Source: an uncultured Clostridia bacterium (GTDB lineage Bacteria > Bacillota > Clostridia > Oscillospirales > Ruminococcaceae). Taken from it: DNA of 8,671 bases. This document shows, one piece after another, positions 1-5,915 of the stretch; within the stretch, counting starts at the first letter, position 1; each line of letters opens with the position of its first letter. Below the pieces are notes generated by a model that saw nothing but the letters and a program-made list of their open reading frames with translations, was not told the origin of the DNA and ran no database searches. A program made the position numbers and the translations under genes. The stretch lies in the NCBI GenBank assembly GCA_947630315.1, contig CANRHA010000066.1, positions 1 to 8,671 on the forward strand, written 5' to 3'.

Positions 1-187
1 CCCAGCCGAGCGAAGACACCGAGGCCCTGTTTGCTGCTCCGCCCATTACTGCGCAGGAGGCGGCCGTTAAAATTCCGTCGGGGATATCCAAAAAAAGCTG
101 GGCCGCGCCCAAAATCACCGAGGCGCAAAGGGTTACGCCCAACGCCGCCGCAAGCCCGAAAGCAAGGCTCCTTGAAATTTCAGACAT
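1..187 (-). CDS. Small integral membrane protein, TIGR04086/DUF3792-like (3' end cut by window edge)
   Basis: An open frame starts at the ATG at 185-187 and runs off the left edge, giving 62 residues (MSEISRSLAFGL... to ...SSLGW). It has a hydrophobic helix at about residues 8-32, a short DIPDG turn, a second hydrophobic stretch at about 39-52 with a GG-containing segment, then an NRAS..GW motif. This layout resembles the N-terminal half of the TIGR04086 (DUF3792) membrane proteins of Clostridia, usually about 120 residues with four membrane helices and no established function. The start is supported by GGGAGG at 194-199, six bases upstream. As I recall, the family commonly follows yajC, as here, which supports the call. 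Its ribosome binding site lies inside a hairpin, so expression may be restrained. The reading frame is clear; the family name is from memory and moderately sure. Confidence 0.65.
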   Translation of the reverse strand, partial: MSEISRSLAFGLAAALGVTLCASVILGAAQLFLDIPDGILTAASCAVMGGAANRASVSSLGW

Positions 188-230
188 AAAAAACCTCCCG
201 GATACCGTTTTATAAACGATATTCGGGAGG
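188..230 (-). terminator. Terminator-like hairpin after yajC that also contains the SD of the next gene
   Basis: Read on the minus strand, bases 230-214 pair with 210-194 around an AUA loop. There are 15 Watson-Crick pairs, one G-U (219/205) and one C-A mismatch (223/201); the outer seven pairs are nearly all G-C. The stem is followed at once by six T (193-188), the form of an intrinsic terminator. It begins 17 bases after the yajC stop codon. Unusually, the 3' arm ends in GGGAGG, the only good ribosome binding site for the ATG at 187, and the T-run is the spacer. It may terminate yajC transcription, block translation of the next gene, or both. Confidence 0.7.
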
Positions 231-247
231 ATAAGCTTTTAGAAGCG

Positions 248-670
248 TCAGTCCTTCTCGATGGGCGTATCTTCGTCCTTCTTGGATTTTGACTTCTCGG
301 CCTTTTCAGCCTTCTCGGCCTTGGCGGCGTCAGCGCGCTCCTTGGCTTCTTCGTTTGCGGATACGTTCTGAGCTATTGCCCATTTTTTTATCCTCATCTT
401 GCAGCGGTCTGCGCTTGTTTCAATAACTACCGTCTGGTCCTCGACCTTGGTGATTATCCCGACAATGCCGCCGATGGTCTCGATCTCATCGCCGACCTGA
501 ACGTTTTTGCGCATCTCGGCGTCGGCCTTTTCCTTTTTGCGCTGGGGTCTTATCATAATGAAGTAAAGAACCACCAGCATGAGTATCATAAAGATAAAGG
601 GGTAAAGTGTTCCGCCCGTCATCGAAGCCTGCGAGGCGTCGGCGGTAAGAACTGTAAATAATCTCAGCAT
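248..670 (-). CDS. yajC: YajC, Sec translocase accessory membrane protein
   Basis: A 140-residue single-pass membrane protein. YajC associates with SecDF and the SecYEG channel and aids protein export, but is usually dispensable. A short N-terminal tail precedes one membrane helix at about residues 22-40, then the family signature RPQRKKEK (41-48), the positive-inside cytoplasmic junction. The small conserved domain follows at about 56-105 (VGDEIETIGGIVGII motif). The tail from about 107 is highly charged, with AEK repeats near 117-126, and makes the protein longer than the roughly 90-110 residues of many homologues. The start at 670 has GGAGG eight bases upstream (679-683). The gene has its own strong promoter at 702-730 just past nfnB. 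It is followed here by a small membrane protein gene rather than directly by secD. Confidence 0.95.
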   Translation of the reverse strand: MLRLFTVLTADASQASMTGGTLYPFIFMILMLVVLYFIMIRPQRKKEKADAEMRKNVQVGDEIETIGGIVGIITKVEDQTVVIETSADRCKMRIKKWAIAQNVSANEEAKERADAAKAEKAEKAEKSKSKKDEDTPIEKD

Positions 671-701
671 TTATAAATCCTCCGTTTTTAAGTATATGAA
701 C

Positions 702-730
702 ATTTTAACACATATAAAGGAAAATATCAA
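702..730 (-). promoter_or_regulatory. Sigma-A promoter for yajC
   Basis: On the minus strand, -35 TTGATA (730-725) and -10 TAAAAT (707-702) are separated by exactly 17 bases, with an extended -10 TG one base before the -10. The -35 starts only three bases past the nfnB stop codon. The predicted start site near 695 gives a leader of about 25 bases to the yajC ATG. This suggests yajC is a separate unit from the nfn genes, although no terminator is visible between nfnB and this promoter, so read-through is likely too. Confidence 0.8.
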
Positions 731-733
731 CAG

Positions 734-2122
734 TTAATTTTTCTTTTCGCTGATATATTTGTCGATTGCCGCCGCAGCGGATTTTCCGGCGCCCATGGCC
801 AAAATTACCGTTGCAGCGCCGGTAACGGCGTCGCCGCCGGCATAAACGCCCTCTCTTGATGTGAGCATGTCCTCGTTTACGACAAAGCAGCCGCGTTTAT
901 TTGTTTCAAGCCCCGGCGTCGTTGAGCGGATAAGCGGGTTGGGCGAGGTTCCTATCGCCATTATAACCGCGTCGACCGGTATCTCGAAGTTGGAGCCGTC
1001 AATCGGTTTTACTCCCCTTCTGCCGCTCTGATCCGGCTCGGTGAGCTCCATCTTCTGACATTCTATCCCGCTGACTCTGCCGTTTTCGTCGCCTATAATG
1101 CGCACCGGGTTGGTAAGATATTTGAACTCTATGCCTTCCTCAACGGCGTGATGGACTTCCTCGCGCCTTGCCGGCATTTCATCTGCCGAGCGGCGGTAGA
1201 CTATATAAACCTTGTCCGCGCCGAGCCTTAAGGCCGATCTCGCGGCGTCCATGGCGACGTTTCCTCCGCCGACAACGGCTATGGCCCTGTTCTTGGGTAT
1301 GGGCGTGTCGTATTCGTCGAGATACGCCTTCATGAGGTTGGTGCGGGTAAGGTATTCGTTTGCAGAAAATACGCCTACAAGCGATTCGCCGTCTATTCCC
1401 ATGAAGTTCGGCAGACCCGCGCCTGTGCCTATGAACACGGCTTCGTAGCCCTGTTCAAAAAGCTCGTCGACAGAAAGAATCTTTCCTATTACCATGTCGG
1501 TTTTTATCTCAACGCCGAGGGCTTTAAGTCCCTCGACCTCGCGCTGTACCGTTGCTTTCGGAAGCCTGAACTCGGGTATGCCGTACATCAGAACGCCGCC
1601 GGCGGTGTGAAACGCCTCAAAAACGGTGACGCTATAGCCGAGTTTTGCAAGGTCGGAAGCGCAGGAAAGCCCCGAAGGCCCCGAGCCGACGATAGCTACC
1701 TTATGGCCGTTTGAAGCTGGCTTTGAAGCCGCCTCGGCCTTATCCGCCATATAATCGGCGCAGTATCTCTCAAGCCTGCCTATGCCTACAGGCTCGCCCT
1801 TTATTCCGCGCACGCACTTTGACTCGCACTGGCTCTCCTGGGGACATACCCTTCCGCACACCGCGGGCAGACCGTTTGTCGTCTTGATTATATCGTACGC
1901 CCCGGCGATGTCGCCCTCTCTTACCTTGGCGATAAATTCGGGTATTCTTACACCTACGGGGCAGCCGCTTACGCATGGCTTATTCTTGCAGTTTAAGCAG
2001 CGGTTGGCCTCGTTTAAGGCCTCATCGGCGGTATAACAGGAGGAGACCTCCTCGAAATTATGCGCCCTTACCTTTGGGTCCTGCTCATGAACAGGGGTCT
2101 TTTCAAGCTGCATATTAGCCAT
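734..2122 (-). CDS. nfnB: NfnB, large subunit of NADH-dependent ferredoxin:NADP+ oxidoreductase
   Basis: A 462-residue iron-sulfur flavoprotein of the glutamate synthase small-subunit (GltD-like) family. With NfnA it forms the cytoplasmic Nfn complex, which couples NADH, reduced ferredoxin and NADP+ by flavin-based electron bifurcation/confurcation. N-terminal cysteines C42, C45, C50, C54 and C89, C93, C99, C103 fit two [4Fe-4S] clusters. A first Rossmann motif (VGSGPSG, G146-G151) binds FAD; a second (VVGGGNVAMD, about 283-292) binds NADP(H); AGGDAVTGAATVI (about 428-440) is the C-terminal FAD motif. The chosen start is the ATG at 2120-2122, giving MANMQLEKTP as in homologues, with GGGAGG eight bases upstream. 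An in-frame GTG at 2131 overlaps that site and is rejected. The gene overlaps the nfnA end by 8 bp, implying translational coupling. Older annotations may read NADPH glutamate synthase small chain (gltA) or sulfide dehydrogenase (sudA); the adjacent nfnA favours Nfn. Confidence 0.92.
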   Translation of the reverse strand: MANMQLEKTPVHEQDPKVRAHNFEEVSSCYTADEALNEANRCLNCKNKPCVSGCPVGVRIPEFIAKVREGDIAGAYDIIKTTNGLPAVCGRVCPQESQCESKCVRGIKGEPVGIGRLERYCADYMADKAEAASKPASNGHKVAIVGSGPSGLSCASDLAKLGYSVTVFEAFHTAGGVLMYGIPEFRLPKATVQREVEGLKALGVEIKTDMVIGKILSVDELFEQGYEAVFIGTGAGLPNFMGIDGESLVGVFSANEYLTRTNLMKAYLDEYDTPIPKNRAIAVVGGGNVAMDAARSALRLGADKVYIVYRRSADEMPARREEVHHAVEEGIEFKYLTNPVRIIGDENGRVSGIECQKMELTEPDQSGRRGVKPIDGSNFEIPVDAVIMAIGTSPNPLIRSTTPGLETNKRGCFVVNEDMLTSREGVYAGGDAVTGAATVILAMGAGKSAAAAIDKYISEKKN

Positions 2123-2963
2123 TCCGCACACCTCCCGTAATTCTGCAAATATGTTCGCGGTCGTGCTGCTCCTGCTCGCGGTATGCCGAGTTGCGGTGCA
2201 TCAGTTCGTCAAAATCTACCTCGTGGCCGTCGAAGTCGGGGCCGTCAACGCAGGCGTATTTTATCTTTCCGCCTACCCTTACCCTGCATCCGCCGCACAT
2301 TCCCGTGCCGTCGATCATTATAGGGTTGAGCGAGACTATCGTCTTTATTCCGTAGGGCTTTGTTACCGCGCAGACAAACTTCATCATCGGAACGGGGCCT
2401 ATGGCGATAACGCAGTCGTAGCGGTTTCCGGCGTCGATAAGCTCCTGAAGCTTATTTGTGACAAACCCCTTCATGCCGTAGCTGCCGTCGTCGGTGGTGA
2501 TGTAGCAGTTTGAGCTTACCGCGCGCATTTCATCTTCAAGAATGACTATGCCTTTACTTCTGAATCCGGCTATTACGTCGACCTCGACGCCGGCGTTATA
2601 AAGCGCCTTTGCCTGAGGGTAGGCTATTGCGCAGCCCACGCCGCCGCCTATTACCGCGACTTTTTTTGCGCCCTCGGGGATTTCTGTCGGAACCCCGAGC
2701 GGCCCGACAACATCAAGAATGAAGTCGCCCTCGTTGAGTTCGCCCAAGAGCATCGTAGACCGCCCGACCTTCTGGAAAATGATCGTGATAGTTCCGCCGT
2801 CGCGGTCGTAATCGGCTATTGTGAGCGGAACGCGTTCGCCCTTTTCGTCGATGCGGAAGATGATAAACTGCCCCGCGAGGGCTTTTTTTGCAATCAGCGG
2901 CGCGTCGATCACCATAAGCGTGACCTGTTCGTTCAGCTCCCGCTTTTTGAGAATCTTATACAT
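2115..2963 (-). CDS. nfnA: NfnA, small subunit of NADH-dependent ferredoxin:NADP+ oxidoreductase
   Basis: A 282-residue FAD/NAD-binding protein of the ferredoxin-NADP reductase/PyrK-like family, the NADH-oxidising partner of NfnB. The N-terminal beta-barrel binds FAD (RVPLT at 44-48; GDFILDVVGPLG near 79-90), and a Rossmann domain carries GGGVGCA (106-112). The C-terminal [2Fe-2S] site has C223, C226 and C238, preceded by D218. From the Thermotoga NfnAB structure I recall an Asp plus three Cys at this cluster, which fits. The open frame extends upstream to 3011, but the real start is the ATG at 2963, with AGGAGG six bases before it and an N-terminus (MYKILKKREL) like that of homologues. The site overlaps the stop codon of the amidase gene 10 bp away, so translation is probably coupled to it. 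Related names are SudB and dihydroorotate dehydrogenase electron-transfer subunit; no pyrD is nearby. Confidence 0.92.
   Translation of the reverse strand: MYKILKKRELNEQVTLMVIDAPLIAKKALAGQFIIFRIDEKGERVPLTIADYDRDGGTITIIFQKVGRSTMLLGELNEGDFILDVVGPLGVPTEIPEGAKKVAVIGGGVGCAIAYPQAKALYNAGVEVDVIAGFRSKGIVILEDEMRAVSSNCYITTDDGSYGMKGFVTNKLQELIDAGNRYDCVIAIGPVPMMKFVCAVTKPYGIKTIVSLNPIMIDGTGMCGGCRVRVGGKIKYACVDGPDFDGHEVDFDELMHRNSAYREQEQHDREHICRITGGVRNG
2131..2136 (-). promoter_or_regulatory. Ribosome binding site deciding the nfnB start
   Basis: GGGAGG on the minus strand, inside the 3' end of nfnA, lies eight bases before the ATG at 2122. It overlaps the upstream in-frame GTG (2129-2131), which therefore cannot be the start, and is 17 bases from the next ATG (2113), which is too far. 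Confidence 0.8.
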
Positions 2964-2969
2964 TGATTT

Positions 2970-2975
2970 CCTCCT
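2970..2975 (-). promoter_or_regulatory. Ribosome binding site deciding the nfnA start, overlapping the upstream stop codon
   Basis: A perfect AGGAGG on the minus strand sits six bases before the nfnA ATG (2961-2963). Its first two bases are part of the TAG stop codon (2976-2974) of the amidase gene, so a ribosome terminating there is already positioned to reinitiate on nfnA. Confidence 0.85.
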
Positions 2976-5898
2976 ATCTTCCCCTTGCGAGATACTCCTC
3001 AACCGCGTCAACTATCGCGTTGGCAATTCCCGTCTGGTGCGTAGAATTGTTCAGGGCCATCGCCTCCTGATAGTCTGACACGAATCCGCATTCTACAAGA
3101 ATAGACGCAAATTCCTGTTCAAGAGTTACCGCAAAGTAGTTGTATTTAGCGCCGCGGTTACGGTTTTTGCCGTCGCCGTAGACGTTATTTTCATAATAAT
3201 TCGCTACCCTTTTGCTGACAAGCGCCGCCAAAGGCTGGCTGAACGGTGTGAAGTAATACGCCTCAACGCCCCTTACCCCCTCGCCGTCCGCAACCGAGTT
3301 ACAGTGCACGGCGATATAGATATCGGGATTATACTTTCGCGCCCACTTCGAGCGGTCGTACAGGTTTACATAGGTGGTGTCGGAGGGTATCATGTAAACC
3401 GTTGCGCCGGCGTTCTGCAAGGCGGTGGTCAGCTTTCTGGCTATCTCGATATTTATCTTCTGCTCAACAACGTGGCCTACCGCGCCGGAATCTATATTCG
3501 AGGGCGACGTGTTGTAGCCGTGGCCGGGGTCGATAACTATCGTAGTGCCGGAAAGGCTCGTGCTGTAGCCGTTGAATCTTATCGACAATCCGCCCGCGCC
3601 GTCGTATGACGAGCTGTAGCCCATGAATACGCCGGATTTGCGGAGCCTGAGCTTAAGCTGGAGCTTTTGTACGTCGCCGACGTTTACATACTGCCATTCT
3701 GCGCCGCTGAACAGCCCTCCGCTGAACTGAGGCGTTCCCGAGTAGGACGAGAGGTAATCAAAGGTAAGAAGAACATAATCTGGCGCGAAGTTTTCAACCA
3801 GATAGGAGCCGCCGTTCGGGTTGTCGTAGCTCAGCGGCGAATAGGAAACGGTAAACGGCGTCTGGAAATCGAGCTTGAGGTTTAAGACGGTGTCGCCGCC
3901 GCTTGTGTTTGTTCCTATAACGGTCGCCGTGTTATTCACAACGGTGTAGCCGTCTATAAGGTCGCAATCCTTTGCGCGCAGCCTTAAGCCCGAACCGGTG
4001 AGGTAATAGTCGATGCTCTGCGTTACGCCCTCGGAAGTGGTGTTGTAGGTGACGGTGTTCACCAAAACGTCTATTGTTCCGGCGGGAAGCCTCGGCGACG
4101 TCGGGTGCGCGACGCTGTCGGTGGTATAGTAGTCGTATGCAAGGGTGTTGTCGTTTTTGATCCTTATAAGCTGGGCGGCCTCGGCATAAACGGGAACGGC
4201 GTTTACAATTACCCTTGCGCCGTTTGCAGATTCGCGGCTGTATTCGCCGTAGCTGCCGTTTACAACTATTGTTCCGAGATCTTGCTCCTCGCCCACTATC
4301 CCCTCCGGGGCGGTGAAGTAGCCGATAAAGTGAATGTAGTTGGTGTTTGAATCGAGGTCGTCAGAACGAATCTCGTCTTCGGAGAGGGTTATAGTTTCGC
4401 CGTTCAGGGTAGCCTTTACCGTTGAACCGCGGTATGCAACAACATTTACGCCTATCCTTGAAGTTCCCTCAACGTTCATTGTGGTGCCGTCGCGGGGTTC
4501 AATGCTGTTAAGTACCTTTACTTTTCTGGTGATCCGGTATTTAACGGTAGTGGATTTATTCTTGAAGGTAAAGGTATTGACGCCTACTTCGAGGTCTTCC
4601 TCAAAGAAGAAGTTTCCGGCTTCGTTGAGCTTAATAGGCTCGCCGTTGAAATATACGTCGAAGTTGTAGTCAAACGAACCCTGGAATATTACCGTAGGCT
4701 CATATGTCGTGAAGTCGGTTTTTGTAGGCAGGACCATCTTAAGCTCTTTATATAAAGAGTTGGTGTCTATCTGCCCGGCATAGTAGCGTATAAGCGCGTC
4801 GGTGCTGACGCTGTTTGAGCGCAGCTGTTCGTATGATTCAAAAACGCTGCCCCGGTATGAGGGGTAATCGGCGCATTCTTCGAGCTGTTTGAGTATCTGC
4901 GCCACATCCCAGCGGCGGTCAGACGAACTGATGCGCGAGTTGGCGTGCTTTATGAACATCGGTATTCCGGCCTCTGCGGCGAGATCGTTCCACCACGAGA
5001 CCACGTTTTCAAACTTAAGTTCCGAGCTGTCAAGCCCACCGTAGCAGTAAACTACCATGAAATCGGCAAGGCCGTCAAGAATATAGCCCCTCGTGTCGGA
5101 ATAGCCGTCGGCGTAGGCTTCAAAGTCGTCTTCTGTGTCGGAGCCTAAGGAGTTGCTGCTCTCGTTCATCCACATATTGTCGATGCCGATACCTACGGCC
5201 ACCGAATTGTTTGTAGCCCTTATCGCCTTGCTTACAAGGCTGAAAACATAGGCGCTGTTGTCTCTGAGCCAGTTTTCATAGCCTATCCCCGAGCCGCCTG
5301 TGCGGTAATCGCGATAGCTTGGATCCCCCGCCGAGGCGTAATAGTCCTGCAAAATTATGCCGTCGATAAGGTACTTCTGGGTCAGCCTGTGAACGCAGTA
5401 GGTCAGATAATCTATCTTGTCGCCGAGCAGGGAGAAATCTCCCCCGCTGAGCGCGGCGTTGAGGTCAAAGGTTATATAGATGAAAAAGTTATGAGATACC
5501 GCGGCGTCAAGAAGCATAGAAAGAGGAGAACCGTTTGAAAATATCTGCCGGTCGATCTCGTAATAGGCAACGCCGTTGTAGTAGGTGTTTATGATTATCG
5601 TGTTCAGGCCGTATTCTTCAAAATCGGAAATAATTTCGTCTATCTCCGATTTCGTCGTCTCGGCGCTCTGGCCTGGGTCTTTAAAGAAATCGTATCCCAC
5701 CGTTATCACCGAGGCACGCATGTCGTCGGGAAAAGCGAGAACCCCTTCGGGTACTTCGACCGTTTCGGGCGTTTCGGTCTCGGTAGGTTCGCTCTCGGAA
5801 TCATCGGCAAAAACCGTAAAGGGCACGGCAAAGCCCGGCTCACAAAAAGGAGCCGCAAGTAAAAGTATCGCCAATATCAGTGAGAGAAATTTTCGCAT
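2974..5898 (-). CDS. Secreted GHL10-like domain / N-acetylmuramoyl-L-alanine amidase fusion
   Basis: A 974-residue exported cell-wall protein. Residues 1-31 form a signal peptide (basic start, long hydrophobic core, probable cleavage after VFA), then an acidic T/E/P linker. Residues about 61-372 resemble a GHL10 TIM barrel; strand motifs align in order with the neighbouring GHL10 lipoprotein (NTIIINTYYNGVAYY; IDGIILQDYYAS; ADFMVVYCYGG). Residues about 395-783 are beta-rich: probably Ig-like modules, then an unassigned segment. Residues 784-974 are an Amidase_3 domain that hydrolyses the MurNAc-L-Ala bond; zinc ligands H793 (DPGHG), E812 and H865 (AVHCNS) and catalytic E936 (VECGFVSD) are all present, so it should be active. 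The GHL10-like motif is altered (LQD instead of IDD), so glycosidase activity is doubtful. The start at 5898 has a modest GAGGG site and lies 17 bp after the lipoprotein gene. The amidase call is firm; the barrel assignment is a by-eye alignment. Confidence 0.88.
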   Translation of the reverse strand: MRKFLSLILAILLLAAPFCEPGFAVPFTVFADDSESEPTETETPETVEVPEGVLAFPDDMRASVITVGYDFFKDPGQSAETTKSEIDEIISDFEEYGLNTIIINTYYNGVAYYEIDRQIFSNGSPLSMLLDAAVSHNFFIYITFDLNAALSGGDFSLLGDKIDYLTYCVHRLTQKYLIDGIILQDYYASAGDPSYRDYRTGGSGIGYENWLRDNSAYVFSLVSKAIRATNNSVAVGIGIDNMWMNESSNSLGSDTEDDFEAYADGYSDTRGYILDGLADFMVVYCYGGLDSSELKFENVVSWWNDLAAEAGIPMFIKHANSRISSSDRRWDVAQILKQLEECADYPSYRGSVFESYEQLRSNSVSTDALIRYYAGQIDTNSLYKELKMVLPTKTDFTTYEPTVIFQGSFDYNFDVYFNGEPIKLNEAGNFFFEEDLEVGVNTFTFKNKSTTVKYRITRKVKVLNSIEPRDGTTMNVEGTSRIGVNVVAYRGSTVKATLNGETITLSEDEIRSDDLDSNTNYIHFIGYFTAPEGIVGEEQDLGTIVVNGSYGEYSRESANGARVIVNAVPVYAEAAQLIRIKNDNTLAYDYYTTDSVAHPTSPRLPAGTIDVLVNTVTYNTTSEGVTQSIDYYLTGSGLRLRAKDCDLIDGYTVVNNTATVIGTNTSGGDTVLNLKLDFQTPFTVSYSPLSYDNPNGGSYLVENFAPDYVLLTFDYLSSYSGTPQFSGGLFSGAEWQYVNVGDVQKLQLKLRLRKSGVFMGYSSSYDGAGGLSIRFNGYSTSLSGTTIVIDPGHGYNTSPSNIDSGAVGHVVEQKINIEIARKLTTALQNAGATVYMIPSDTTYVNLYDRSKWARKYNPDIYIAVHCNSVADGEGVRGVEAYYFTPFSQPLAALVSKRVANYYENNVYGDGKNRNRGAKYNYFAVTLEQEFASILVECGFVSDYQEAMALNNSTHQTGIANAIVDAVEEYLARGR

Positions 5899-5915
5899 CT
5901 TGACCCTCGTTAAGT

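Noticed and set aside
208..213. TATAAA in the hairpin loop region as a -10 box for the small membrane protein gene
   Set aside because: No -35-like hexamer lies 16-18 bases upstream and there is no extended -10 TG.
2123..2131. GTG start for nfnB three codons upstream
   Set aside because: The GTG overlaps the only good SD; the ATG at 2122 has correct spacing and the expected N-terminus.
2151..2513. 120-codon open frame on the plus strand inside nfnA
   Set aside because: It lies antisense to a clear nfnA coding frame, has biased composition (V/A/Y rich), and matches no family I recognise; it is a codon-bias shadow.
2964..3011. N-terminal extension of nfnA to an upstream start at 3011
   Set aside because: The added 16 residues do not fit the family, overlap the amidase gene, and the perfect SD points to the ATG at 2963.
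3304..3609. 101-codon open frame on the plus strand inside the amidase domain
   Set aside because: It is antisense to the conserved zinc-site region, whose reading frame is certain; no RBS or family resemblance.
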